Assembly (NCBI RefSeq): GCF_019048865.1
Contig: NZ_CP077604.1
Location: 4,030,001 to 4,094,000 of the forward strand
Source: Aquihabitans sp. G128
Lineage (GTDB): Bacteria; Actinomycetota; Acidimicrobiia; Acidimicrobiales; Iamiaceae
Length of the DNA: 64,000 nucleotides
Direction: 5' to 3'
The notes under the pieces were generated by a model, which saw nothing but the letters and a program-made list of their open reading frames with translations, was not told where the DNA came from and made no database searches. Positions 43,889-53,097 of the stretch are shown one piece after another. The position numbers were made by a program, and so were the translations under genes. Each line of letters opens with the position of its first letter. Position 1 is the stretch's first letter.

Positions 43889-46104
43889 GGGGTCTCCACG
43901 GCGGATTGGTCGGGTGGTCTGAGGTGTGCGGTGGGCTCGGCGCCTTCTATGTCGAGGTTCGGCAGGATCCGGTCGAGCCAGCGGGGTATCCACCAGTTGG
44001 CGTCGCCGAGGAGGCGCATCGTGGCGGGCACGAGCAGCAGTCGGATGACGGTTGCGTCGAGCAGGACGGCAACGGCGAGGCCGAGGCCGAACATCTTGAT
44101 CTCGGTGCTGTCGCCGGCGACGAAGCTGGCGAACACGGCGAACATGATGGCGGCGGCAGCGGTGATGACCCGTGCGCTCGCAGTGAGGCCGTGCACGATG
44201 GCCTTCGTGTTGTCGCCGTCGGTGAGCCAGGCTTCGCGCACCCGCGACAGGATGAACACCTCGTAGTCCATGGAGAGGCCGAAGAGCACAGCGAACAGGG
44301 CCATCGGCAGGAACGAGATGATCGGGACCGTCTGTTCGAGACCGATGAGGTCCTTGGCCCATCCCCACTGGAACACGGCGACGATCACGCCGTAGGCGGC
44401 GGAGATCCCTAGGAGGTTCATGGCTGCGGCCTTGGCTGCGACGACTGGGGCTCTGAACACGGCGGTCAGCAGGACGAAGCTGAGCAGGACGACGGCGGCG
44501 ATGAAGATGGGGAGGCGGTCGTTGAGTCGTTCGGAGATGTCGATGTAGAAGGCGGTCGCGCCGGTCACCTCGATCTGGGCTCCGGTGTCATCCTCGAGGT
44601 CGGTCTCGGCGCGGATGGCACGGACCAGGTCGGCGGTGGCTTCGTCTTCGGGGCCGCTGGAGGGGGTGACCTGCACGATCGCGCTGGTACCCGCTTCGTT
44701 CGGCAGGGCCGGTGTGGCCTGCTGGACCTGCGGGAGGTCCGCGAGCCGCGTGGTGATGGTCTCCGCGGCGTCGGGTTCGGCGTCTGTCAGGTCGATGACC
44801 ACGAGCAACGGGGCGTTGGCACCGATGCCGAAGCCGTCGGTGAGCAGGTCGAAGGCGACGCGCGGGGGCGATCCCTCGGGTCGGTTGCGGGCGTCGGGCC
44901 ATCCGGTGCGCAGGCTGAGCGCGGGGATGGCGAGCACGAGGAGGAAGGGGACCCCGACTGCGAGCGCTGCCCACGGCCGACTGGTGACGGCTCGTGCCCA
45001 TCTGGCGCTCCACGCCGTGGTGGAGTCGGGGTCGACCTCGGCTCGGACCTGCACGAACGGGGTGCGGAGCCGGTCGATGTTGGTGCCGACCAGGCCGAGC
45101 ATGGCGGGCAGGAAGGTGATGGCGACGAGTACGGCGGCAGCGACGGTGATCGCGACCGAGACGCCCATGCTGGCGATCAGCGGGATGCCGACCAGGGTGA
45201 GCCCGAGCATCGAGATCATGACGGTGACGCCGGCGAAGATGACCGAGCGGCCCGCGGAGTGGATGGCCAGCCCGATGGATTCCGTGGGTTCGAGGCCGTC
45301 GGCGAGGTGTTGTCGGTGCCGGGTGACGACGAACAGGGCGTAGTCGATGCCGACCGCGATCCCGATCATCGACGCCATGGTCGGGGCGACGGAGATGACA
45401 TCCATGCCGGTCGCGAGGAGCCGGATGAGGAGCAGTCCGACGCCGACACCGAGGATCGCCCCGACCAGCGGGGCGACCATGGCGAAGACGGAGCCGAATG
45501 CCACGAGCAGGACGATCACGGCGACGATCAGCCCGATGATCTCCGAGGTCCGTGCTTGTTCGGGCTCTGTCCGCTCGACGATTTGGCCGCCGTAGCCGAC
45601 CTCTATGCCGGCCGCATGGGCAGGGTCGGCGGTGGCGAACAGCGCTTCGAGCTGATCCTTGGGCACCGCTCGGACGCCGGCGTCGTAGATGATCTGGGCG
45701 TAGGCGACGGTCCCGTCTGGAGACTGCAGGATCGGGGCGGCCGGCCCGAAGGGGTCGATGATCTGGTGGACGCGATCGAGGGCCGCGATGCGCCCCAGGG
45801 TCTCGCGGATCGCGGCCTCGTTGGCGGGATCGTCGATCCGGCCGTTGCTGGTGGCGAACACGGCGACGGCCCGACCTCCGGCCTGGTCCGGGAAGCGCTC
45901 CTCGAGCTGGTCGAGGGCATGCTGCGACGGTGTCCCCGGCACCTCCAGGTTGTCGGTCGTTGCTTCGCCGAACGCGATGGAGAGTGCGGCGATCACCAAG
46001 ATGGCCATCAGCCACCCGGCGATGACCCGCCACGGGTGGGTCGCCGAGAACCTGCCCAGGCGGTACAGCCGCGAGTTCACCTGTCCACCATTCGAGGTGG
46101 TCAA
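43885..46104 (-). CDS. MMPL/RND-family transporter
   Basis: 739 residues with two repeats of one helix, a large extracytoplasmic domain and five helices. The membrane cores contain GIAVGIDYALFVVTRHRQ and GLSMDYEVFILSRVRE, the family's conserved charged-helix segments, and the protein ends in WWIPRWLDRILPNL, typical of MMPL proteins in Actinobacteria. MMPL pumps export lipids, siderophores or drugs. The likely start is TTG 46104, overlapping the upstream stop as TTGA; GTG 46080 is an alternative. Confidence 0.9.
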   Translation of the reverse strand: MTTSNGGQVNSRLYRLGRFSATHPWRVIAGWLMAILVIAALSIAFGEATTDNLEVPGTPSQHALDQLEERFPDQAGGRAVAVFATSNGRIDDPANEAAIRETLGRIAALDRVHQIIDPFGPAAPILQSPDGTVAYAQIIYDAGVRAVPKDQLEALFATADPAHAAGIEVGYGGQIVERTEPEQARTSEIIGLIVAVIVLLVAFGSVFAMVAPLVGAILGVGVGLLLIRLLATGMDVISVAPTMASMIGIAVGIDYALFVVTRHRQHLADGLEPTESIGLAIHSAGRSVIFAGVTVMISMLGLTLVGIPLIASMGVSVAITVAAAVLVAITFLPAMLGLVGTNIDRLRTPFVQVRAEVDPDSTTAWSARWARAVTSRPWAALAVGVPFLLVLAIPALSLRTGWPDARNRPEGSPPRVAFDLLTDGFGIGANAPLLVVIDLTDAEPDAAETITTRLADLPQVQQATPALPNEAGTSAIVQVTPSSGPEDEATADLVRAIRAETDLEDDTGAQIEVTGATAFYIDISERLNDRLPIFIAAVVLLSFVLLTAVFRAPVVAAKAAAMNLLGISAAYGVIVAVFQWGWAKDLIGLEQTVPIISFLPMALFAVLFGLSMDYEVFILSRVREAWLTDGDNTKAIVHGLTASARVITAAAAIMFAVFASFVAGDSTEIKMFGLGLAVAVLLDATVIRLLLVPATMRLLGDANWWIPRWLDRILPNLDIEGAEPTAHLRPPDQSAVETP

Positions 46105-47129
46105 GTTGACGCCAGGTCGCGGTTGATGTTGCGCCAGCGGCCGAGTTCACGGGGCTCTTCGGTCCAGGCGATGGCCCCGAAGTAGTTGACGACCCGGGTC
46201 GCGATGCCGTCGTAGCGCTCCGCTATGGCATCGGCAATGGTGGCCCATGTGCCCTCGACGGTGAAGTTGGCGAGGAGGTCGTCGGTGATGACGGCGGTCA
46301 TGGCTGCGATGTCGCCGCCCTTCTGGTGGGTGCGGAGGGCGGTTGTGGTGCCGTCGTAGCCGAGTTGGTCGAAGATGAACGAGTAGTTGGGGGTGGATCC
46401 GTAGAAGGCGACTTGGATGCGGGCGAGCTCACGCCACCGTGCCCGCTCGTCGGGGGTGTCACCGACGACGATGAACGCAGGGACGATGATCTCGAGGTCG
46501 GCGAGGGTGCGTCCGGAGGCCTCTGCGCCTGCTGTCAGCTCGGGTAGGACGGTGCTGCGCAGGTAGGTGGGGGTGTTGAGTGGGTGGACGTGGACGCCGT
46601 CGGCGTGCTGGCCGGCGGCGCGCAGCATCCAGGGGTTGACTGCGGCGAGGTCGATGGGCGGGTTGGGTGCGTCGATGGGGCCGGGTGACCACATGGCGGG
46701 TAGGAGGCTGAGGTCGTAGTGGGGCCCGTGGTGGTCGAGCGGGGCGCCGGTCCGGAACGATTCGAAGCAGGCGCGCACGGCGAGGAGGTAGTCGCGCATG
46801 CGGGGCCCGGGCGGGTCGAACGTCGAGCTGTAGCGGCGCTCGATATGGGCGCGGACCTGGGTCCCCAGCCCCAGCCGGAAGCGGCCGTCGCTGACATCGG
46901 CGAGCTCCCATGCGGTCTGCGCAGTCACCATCGGGCTGCGTGGGAACGCGACGGCGACGCCTGTGAGGATCTCGATGTCCACGGCGAGAGCAGCCGCGGC
47001 ACACGACAGGTACGCGGTCCGGCCGGCCTCGGTGATCACCAAGCCGGCGAATCCAGCGTCGCTGGCGTGCTGGGCGAGGTGCTGCATCGAGCGCAGCGGC
47101 AGCCCTCCGGTCATGACGTCAAGCTTCAT
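46101..47129 (-). CDS. LLM-class F420-dependent oxidoreductase
   Basis: 342 residues of the luciferase-like TIM barrel. The layout (LDVMTGGLPL at the N-terminus, AVAFPRSPMVTAQTAWELADVSDGRFRLGLGTQVRAH, IDLAAVNPWMLRAAGQHADGVHVHPL) matches the TIGR03617-type F420 subfamily found in mycobacteria and relatives. It would reduce or oxidise a small organic substrate using F420. It lies nine bases after the P450 stop and is coupled to mmpL, implying the oxidoreductase, P450 and exporter act on one pathway. Confidence 0.87.
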   Translation of the reverse strand: MKLDVMTGGLPLRSMQHLAQHASDAGFAGLVITEAGRTAYLSCAAAALAVDIEILTGVAVAFPRSPMVTAQTAWELADVSDGRFRLGLGTQVRAHIERRYSSTFDPPGPRMRDYLLAVRACFESFRTGAPLDHHGPHYDLSLLPAMWSPGPIDAPNPPIDLAAVNPWMLRAAGQHADGVHVHPLNTPTYLRSTVLPELTAGAEASGRTLADLEIIVPAFIVVGDTPDERARWRELARIQVAFYGSTPNYSFIFDQLGYDGTTTALRTHQKGGDIAAMTAVITDDLLANFTVEGTWATIADAIAERYDGIATRVVNYFGAIAWTEEPRELGRWRNINRDLAST

Positions 47130-47138
47130 GGGCTGTTC

Positions 47139-48341
47139 CTACGGTTCGGGGAAGGTGAGGGGCAGGGTGCGGGGACCCCGGACCTGGCCGGCAGACCAGG
47201 TGACGGCGTCGGGGTCGGTGAGCGAGAACTCGGGGATCCGATCGAGCCACGTCTCGATGGTGACCCGCAGCTCCATGCGGGCGAGGTTGGACCCCAAGCA
47301 GCGGTGGATACCGACCCCGAAGGCGAAGTGCCGGTTGGCCGCCCGGTCGAGGATGACCTGGTCGGGTTGGTCGAAGGCGTCGGGGTCGCGGTTGCCCGAC
47401 GGGAACGGGAGCAGCACCCGGTCGCCGCGTTGCATCGGGCAGCCGCCGACGACGGTGTCCTCGATGACCTCGCGGGCCATGGTGACTGGGGCGAAGGCCC
47501 GCAGGAACTCCTCGGTGGCGGAGTGAATCAGGCCGGGCTCGGCGACGAGGCGCCGGCGGTGGTCGGGATGGGTGGCGAGGTGCAGCAGCGACGATCCAAT
47601 GGCGGACCAGGTCGTGTCGATCCCGGCGAGGAGCAGCAGGAGGCACACACCGAGGATCTCGCGGTCCTCGAGGGTGCGGCCATCGGGCATGTGCGCGCCG
47701 AGGAGGTGGGTGATGATGTCGTCGCGGGGTGTGTCCCGGTGATCGGCGACGTGTTCGGCGAGGTAGCCGCCGATCTCGAAGATGGCGTCGAAGGAGGCGT
47801 CGCCCGCCAGAGGGCTCTCCTCGATGAGGCGGTGGATCCAGTCGCGGAACCGGGCGTGGTCACTGTCGGGGATCCCGAGCATCCGGGTGATGACCTTGAT
47901 GGGGACGTGCTGGGCGTAGTCCGCGGCTGCATCGCATTGCCCGTTGCTGATGAACCCGTCGATGAGGTCGTTGGCCAGCGCTCGGGTGATGGGCTCGTAG
48001 GCCGCGACGACAGTCGGCGAGAACATCGGTAGGAGCAGTCGGCGGATGTCGCTGTGGTATGGCGGGTCCTCGGTAATGGGCGGGGCGTGGAACCCGAGGT
48101 CTGTGGGCGACTCGACCCGATCGGTGATCAAGATCGTGCGCGACGAGAAGTGCTGGTGGTCATGCGCGATCGTGGCGAGGTCGTCGTAGCGGGTGGGGAT
48201 CCACACGCCGTGGTAGCGGTCGGTGTGCGCGATCGGGCACTCGTCGCGCAGCTGGTCGTAGATGCGGTCGGGGTCAGCCACAAACGCGGGGTCGAGGTGG
48301 TCGAAGTCGGTGGCCCAGTCGGTGACGGGTGGTCGGCTCAT
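47139..48341 (-). CDS. Cytochrome P450 (copy 1)
   Basis: 400 residues, soluble bacterial class I type. I helix with oxygen-binding motif LLLLLAGIDTTWS, ExxR in TEEFLRA, and heme-cysteine motif FGVGIHRCLGSNLAR. The upstream in-frame sequence lacks coding character, and ATG 48341 has GGAGA in front. No ferredoxin or ferredoxin reductase is nearby, so electrons must come from elsewhere. It is third in the tetR-diiron-P450-LLM-mmpL-thioesterase unit. Confidence 0.93.
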   Translation of the reverse strand: MSRPPVTDWATDFDHLDPAFVADPDRIYDQLRDECPIAHTDRYHGVWIPTRYDDLATIAHDHQHFSSRTILITDRVESPTDLGFHAPPITEDPPYHSDIRRLLLPMFSPTVVAAYEPITRALANDLIDGFISNGQCDAAADYAQHVPIKVITRMLGIPDSDHARFRDWIHRLIEESPLAGDASFDAIFEIGGYLAEHVADHRDTPRDDIITHLLGAHMPDGRTLEDREILGVCLLLLLAGIDTTWSAIGSSLLHLATHPDHRRRLVAEPGLIHSATEEFLRAFAPVTMAREVIEDTVVGGCPMQRGDRVLLPFPSGNRDPDAFDQPDQVILDRAANRHFAFGVGIHRCLGSNLARMELRVTIETWLDRIPEFSLTDPDAVTWSAGQVRGPRTLPLTFPEP

Positions 48342-48429
48342 AGAGTGATCTCCGGGATCGAGGGATCGGGGCGGACGGTGTGATGGAGACGTTGCCAGGG
48401 CACCACGGGTGGACGGCTGAGCCTGGCCT

Positions 48430-49515
48430 TCACCTGAGCGCTTCGGCGGGTTGGCTGGCAAGGGCGTCGAACTCGGCCGTGAGCCGCTGGCCGTCTTCGT
48501 GGGCTGCGAGCTCGGCGCGTACCTGCGCCAGGCGGTAGTCGAGGATGCGGTCGAAGCGGGCGCCGGTCTGGTTGTCCAGAGCGGACCGGCAGGCGGCGTC
48601 GACCAGGTCGGCCCCGGGGATGGTGCCGCCGCCGGTGGTCTGGACGGTCATGGTGGCCAGTTCGGCGAGGCCACACTGGAGGTAGCCGACGTGGATGTCC
48701 TCGTCGGTGCGGATGTGGTCGATGGTCGCCCGGGCGAAGTCGGCGTCGGCGCTGCAGGCCGGGTCGCCGAGGACCTCCGAGGCCCATGCGAAGGTGTGGT
48801 AGGCGAGCAGCTCGATCACCAGGATCTGGAGCATGGCCCGCACCAGCAGCTGCAGCTCAGGAGCGACGTCGTCGCGGAGCCCGTCGAGCATGCCGCCGAC
48901 GGTGATCGCCTCTGGGGCAGGTTTCGCCGGGCCCTGGTAGCCGGGCGGGGGTGCGATCGGGAGGTTCTCGAACATGTCGAGCGTGACGGGCGGGTCTGCC
49001 AGAGCTGCGTTGCGGACTGCGAACCACATCTGGTCGTGGCCGGCTTCGTTGCCTCGCCCGGCCTCGTCGTTGCCGTGGGCCTCGAGGAGACCCTTGAAGA
49101 GGTGGCCCAAGCAGGTGTCGTCGATCGGTTCGACCAAGAACTGTTGGAGGTCCATCGCCGGTATGAGCTTGATGCCGTCGTTGCCGAACCCTTCGACGAC
49201 CCCGATCAGGGTCAGGATCCGGGTCATCGCCCCGGTGGCGCCGTTGCGGAGCAGCATCTTCGCCTGCTCGGTGTTGGGCACGAACGCCCGGTCGACGGCG
49301 TCCGGCTCGATGACTCGGCTCGGGTGGCCAGCGCCGGCGAGCTGACCGGTCCACGCAGCGATCGCCTGCAGCCGGAACGTGGACCGGGGTGGCAGGTACT
49401 GGCCGTCGGCGTCGTAGCCGCCGTGCAGGAGGACGCCGTCGCGTTCGATGCGCTCGGCGTACGCCGGGTCGGTGAGCAGTTCGTCGTTCGTGTAGCGCAG
49501 GCGAGTGGTGGTCAT
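48430..49515 (-). CDS. Putative ferritin-like diiron protein
   Basis: 361 residues, mostly helical. I do not recognise a named family. Two ExxH motifs typical of diiron carboxylate proteins are visible: RGNEAGHDQMWF (Glu-Ala-Gly-His) and TDEDIHVGYL (Glu-Asp-Ile-His). A third helix with Glu and His (IELLAYHTFAW) and LLEAHGNDE supply more ligand candidates. It could be an oxygenase or desaturase-like partner of the P450. The ATG overlaps the tetR stop by four bases (ATGA). Confidence 0.55.
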   Translation of the reverse strand: MTTTRLRYTNDELLTDPAYAERIERDGVLLHGGYDADGQYLPPRSTFRLQAIAAWTGQLAGAGHPSRVIEPDAVDRAFVPNTEQAKMLLRNGATGAMTRILTLIGVVEGFGNDGIKLIPAMDLQQFLVEPIDDTCLGHLFKGLLEAHGNDEAGRGNEAGHDQMWFAVRNAALADPPVTLDMFENLPIAPPPGYQGPAKPAPEAITVGGMLDGLRDDVAPELQLLVRAMLQILVIELLAYHTFAWASEVLGDPACSADADFARATIDHIRTDEDIHVGYLQCGLAELATMTVQTTGGGTIPGADLVDAACRSALDNQTGARFDRILDYRLAQVRAELAAHEDGQRLTAEFDALASQPAEALR

Positions 49516-50108
49516 CGAATGGTCCTTTCGGGGGCGGGAGTGAGGCCGTGCAAGATGAGGTGGTCGAGTCGCTGGGACATGGCGGGTGGGTCGACGGGTT
49601 TGCCCGTGAGGATGTGGTGGAGCCCGACCATGGTCACGGCTCCGTAGATGGCCGAGGCGGTCAGGTCGTCGTCGGTGCCGCAGAGCGAGCCGTCGTGCTC
49701 GCCGTCGTCGAGGAGCTTGCGGACAGGCTCGTGGAACGCTGCCCAGGTCGCGTCGGCCAGGACCGGGATGCGGGTGATGCGCCCGAGATCGGTGAGCAGC
49801 ACGGCGCACAGGTCGCGGTGGTCGGCGAACAGCTGGAGGTAGGCGGCGATGATGGCGCCGAGTCGGTCGCGGGCGGGCTCGTCGCGGCCGACGATGTACG
49901 CGACGTCAACGGCCAGGTCGCTGAGGAGGCTCCGCAGGAGCCAGGCGAGGATCTCCTCCTTCGAGGAGAAGTAGTAGTAGAGGGTGGGGCGCGGGACGCC
50001 TGTCGCGTCGACGATGTCTTCCATGCGGGTGCCGTCGAGGCCGCGGGCTGCGAATACGGCGGCGGCCTTGGGCAGCGCGGCAGCCACGCTGCCGGTGACT
50101 TCCCTCAT
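49512..50108 (-). CDS. TetR-family regulator 1, first gene of the leftward unit
   Basis: 198 residues. The HTH (MEDIVDATGVPRPTLYYYFSSKEEIL) is almost the same as in the second TetR at 56979, and the ligand domains share FHEPVRKLLDDGEHDGSL-type segments, so the two are paralogues. GGAGGTGA lies close before the ATG. The operator-like 20-mer at 50165–50184 lies just upstream, so it probably autoregulates and controls the divergent pump. Confidence 0.9.
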   Translation of the reverse strand: MREVTGSVAAALPKAAAVFAARGLDGTRMEDIVDATGVPRPTLYYYFSSKEEILAWLLRSLLSDLAVDVAYIVGRDEPARDRLGAIIAAYLQLFADHRDLCAVLLTDLGRITRIPVLADATWAAFHEPVRKLLDDGEHDGSLCGTDDDLTASAIYGAVTMVGLHHILTGKPVDPPAMSQRLDHLILHGLTPAPERTIR

Positions 50109-50164
50109 GCGTCACCTCCGCGATCGATGGCAGTCAACCCCTCCCCGCTGTTATAGACGTTGTT

Positions 50165-50184
50165 TAGACCTCGCGTCTAGACTT
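50165..50184. promoter_or_regulatory. Putative TetR operator, copy A
   Basis: TAGACCTCGCGTCTAGACTT. It matches copies at 54516–54535 and 55700–55719. A further TAGAC lies 11 bases upstream (50154). It sits between divergent tetR and DHA2 pump genes. Confidence 0.6.
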
Positions 50185-50262
50185 AGCGAGGAACCTCGTG
50201 AGGCGGCCCCGTGAGCCAGGTCGCACTCGGGGACGAGATCGACCACACCAGGAGCAGCGCTG

Positions 50263-52008
50263 TTGACCACCACCACCGGAACCGGACCGCCGGCGCAGGC
50301 CCCTGCGCACAACGATGAGGTCATCGTGGATCCGCGACGGCGACTGCTGATCCTCGCCGCCATGTGCGTCGCGCTCGTGGCCGTAGTCGCATCGGTATCG
50401 GGACTCAACGTCGCGCAGCAGGCCCTCGCTGAAGATCTCGACGCGTCGCAGAGCCAGCTGCTGTGGATCATCAACGGCTACACCCTCGCCCTCGCTGCCC
50501 TGCTGATGCCGGTTGGCGCGATCGGCGACCGGTGGGGACGCAAGCCGGTCCTCATGATCGGCCTCGTCGCGTTCTCGCTCCTCAACCTCGCCTCCGCCTT
50601 CGCGACTGAGCCGAACGTGCTCATCGCGCTGCGAGTGCTCGCCGGCGCATCCGCTGCGATGATCATGCCCGTCACCCTGTCGGTGATCACCACGAGCTTT
50701 CCTCGCGAGGACCAAGCCAAGGCCATCGGCACCTGGGCGGGCTTCGCAGGTGCAGGAGGCATCATCGGGCTATTCGCCTCGGCAGCCATCATCGACAACG
50801 CCACCTGGCCGTGGGTCTTCGCCCTACCGATCGCGCTGGCCGCCGTCTCCTTCGTGCTGACCACGGCGTTCGTCCCGCACTCCGTCGAGCACACCGAGGC
50901 AGGATTCGACATCGCCGGATCTCTCCTCTCCGCGCTCGCAGTGGGCGGGCTCGTACTGGCGTTCCACGAGGGACCCGAGCGAGGGTGGACCGATCCCCTC
51001 ACCATCGCCGCGCTGGCTGCCGGGTTGGTCGGCTCCGTAGCGTTCGTGCTCGTGGAGCTCCGCCGGGAACACCCGCTCGTCGACGTGCGGGTCTTCGCCG
51101 TCCGTGGCCTCGCCGCCGGCTCGGTCAACCTGTTCGTGGTGTTCGCCGTCATGTTCTCGCTGTTCCTGGTGCTGGTGCAGTACCTCCAGGCCGTCCTCGG
51201 CTACTCGGCGCTGAAGGCAGCATCAGGGTTGCTGCCAATGGCGCTGATCATGATGCCGCTCTCCACGATCGCGCCGACCATCGCCGAACGGATCGGGTTC
51301 CGGCGCACCCTCGTCACCGGCATGCTGCTGCTCGCCGGGGGTCTCGTCCTCTTTGCGACGCTTGCGGATCCGGATGGCGGGTACCTGTCGGTGCTCCCGG
51401 GCATCTTGGTGCTCGGCACCGGTGTCGGACTCGCCATGAGCCCGTCCACCGCTGCGATCACGTCCTCGCTCCCCGAGGAGAAACAAGGTGTCGCCTCCGC
51501 GCTCAATGACACGGTTCGCGAGATGGGCGGTGCCGTGGGCATCGCCCTCATCGGCTCGGTCCTGAACTCCGCCTACCGGTCGAACATCGAGCCGACCGTC
51601 GCCTCCCTGCCGCCGGAGGTCGCCGAACCCGTGACTTCAGGCATCGGCGGTGCCTTGGCCGTGGCCGGGAAGATGGGCACTGGCGGAGCCGCGCTGGTGG
51701 ATGCGTCCCGGCAGGCCTTCGTCGACGGCATGGCCCCGGCGCTGTACCTCGGCGCAGGACTCGCCCTTGCCGCAGCCGTCTTCACCGCACTCCGAGGCCC
51801 CAAGACCGCAGCCGAAGCAGAACCTCGCCTGCATGCGGGCGACCAGACCGCTCCACGACCCGATGTGCCCGATCTCTCGGTGAACCACACCGCCCGAAGC
51901 GGCTCCAACCACCCCAACGTGGAGTCCACCGGAGCCGAGGCCGCTGCACCCGGCGAGTCCAGCGGCAACATGACCGGCGTCATCGACACCGGTGGAGGCC
52001 CCCGGTGA
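50263..52008 (+). CDS. DHA2-type MFS efflux transporter
   Basis: 581 residues, 14 predicted helices. MFS motif A is GAIGDRWGRKPVLM, and RVLAGASAAMIMPVTLSVI is typical of EmrB/QacA pumps. The C-terminal 75 residues are a disordered polar tail. Start TTG 50263 has GGAG at 50251–50254, eight bases away; an ATG further in would remove the first helix. It is divergent from tetR 1 and likely repressed by it. Substrate unknown, presumably related to the P450 pathway. Confidence 0.9.
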   Translation: MTTTTGTGPPAQAPAHNDEVIVDPRRRLLILAAMCVALVAVVASVSGLNVAQQALAEDLDASQSQLLWIINGYTLALAALLMPVGAIGDRWGRKPVLMIGLVAFSLLNLASAFATEPNVLIALRVLAGASAAMIMPVTLSVITTSFPREDQAKAIGTWAGFAGAGGIIGLFASAAIIDNATWPWVFALPIALAAVSFVLTTAFVPHSVEHTEAGFDIAGSLLSALAVGGLVLAFHEGPERGWTDPLTIAALAAGLVGSVAFVLVELRREHPLVDVRVFAVRGLAAGSVNLFVVFAVMFSLFLVLVQYLQAVLGYSALKAASGLLPMALIMMPLSTIAPTIAERIGFRRTLVTGMLLLAGGLVLFATLADPDGGYLSVLPGILVLGTGVGLAMSPSTAAITSSLPEEKQGVASALNDTVREMGGAVGIALIGSVLNSAYRSNIEPTVASLPPEVAEPVTSGIGGALAVAGKMGTGGAALVDASRQAFVDGMAPALYLGAGLALAAAVFTALRGPKTAAEAEPRLHAGDQTAPRPDVPDLSVNHTARSGSNHPNVESTGAEAAAPGESSGNMTGVIDTGGGPR

Positions 52009-52078
52009 CGCGCGCCGCCAGTGGATGGCCTGAACCGGAGTCCCCGTCTGCGTCGAACGAGGACACAGGGGCGAGGCC

Positions 52079-52537
52079 GTGGACCGGCTAGCTGTCGTGG
52101 TGGGCATCGACGGGTCAGACAAGTCCCTGGTGGCGCTCGCAGCCGCAGGTCGCCAGGCCGCCCTGGCCGGCAACCGCATCGTCGCCATCCACGTCGTTCG
52201 CGCCCATCCCCTCCGCCTTCCCTCCGACGTCAGCTACGCCGGAGAGATCGCCGTCGCTGAGGACGCGCTCACGGATCGCTGCCACCTCGACTGCGAGGTG
52301 GTCCTCGCCGGCGTCGATGCCCCGTGGCAGTTCGAGGTCCGCCACGGCGACCCGGTCACCGAGCTGGCCCGGGCTGCAGCCGACCACGACGCCATCTGCG
52401 TCGCCATCGGACGCAGCGCCCGGCGCCGCTTCGGATCCCACCTGTCCACGAGCGAGCGTCTCGTGCAACGGTGCGACCGACCCGTGCTCGTCGTTCCTCC
52501 GGAATCTGGTAGCGCCGCCCCCGATGACCCCAGTTGA
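52079..52537 (+). CDS. UspA-type universal stress protein
   Basis: 152-residue Rossmann-like Usp domain: VVGIDGSDKSLVAL at the N-terminus, and GRSARRRFGSHLSTSERLVQ followed by CDRPVLVVP at the C-terminus, close to the nucleotide-binding motif. Starts with GTG 52079. It lies 70 bases after the pump gene, possibly co-transcribed. The role in the island is unclear. Confidence 0.82.
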   Translation: MDRLAVVVGIDGSDKSLVALAAAGRQAALAGNRIVAIHVVRAHPLRLPSDVSYAGEIAVAEDALTDRCHLDCEVVLAGVDAPWQFEVRHGDPVTELARAAADHDAICVAIGRSARRRFGSHLSTSERLVQRCDRPVLVVPPESGSAAPDDPS

Positions 52538-52594
52538 GGGCCGTCCCCTGTCTGTGCGACGTCAGCGCCGCGCTGCGAGTCTGATGGGGGCCGC

Positions 52595-53018
52595 ATGACC
52601 GACGGTTCCGTCTGGCTCGATGAGCACATCGTCGTGGCTTGTCCTCTCCGCGAAGCCCTCGAGTGCTTGAACGGGCCGGTTGCGATCGCAGGCTGGTTCG
52701 GCTGCAAGCGCGGGATCCCAAACGACGATCGCCTCAGCGGGAGGCGACCTGGTCGTTGAACTTGCCCACGAGGAGTGGCTGCCAGACGATGGTGCGCTCT
52801 TGGTGATCGGGACTACCGGCGACGTCTGGCTACGCGCCCACCTCACCGTGCGTGCCGTCATGCAACCTGGCGCTCACCCGTACCTCCATCCCGGCACGGA
52901 GATCTGGACCCACCTAGAGCTCGGACCAGCCCGCCGAGCAATGCGTCTCACCGCGCTGCTCCAAGACGTGCTTCGCGACGGCCTCGAACACCTCCGTCTC
53001 GAGCTCGACACCTTCTGA
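52595..53018 (+). pseudogene. Small hypothetical gene broken by a frameshift
   Basis: Two overlapping frames appear to be one gene. Frame one, from ATG 52595, gives MTDGSVWLDEHIVVACPL and ends at 52759. Frame two gives GGDLVVELAHEEWLPDDGALLVIG to the stop at 53018. Each half has normal codon bias and the switch falls around 52700–52735. The joined product would be about 140 residues of alternating strands; I do not recognise the family. It could be a decayed gene or an assembly error. Confidence 0.5.
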
Positions 53019-53097
53019 TCTCCGCCATCGCTATCAGGCGCAGGCTCTGAACGGTGACCGCACATCGCCTTCAGGATGCGGCGGGATTTCGCCAGGC

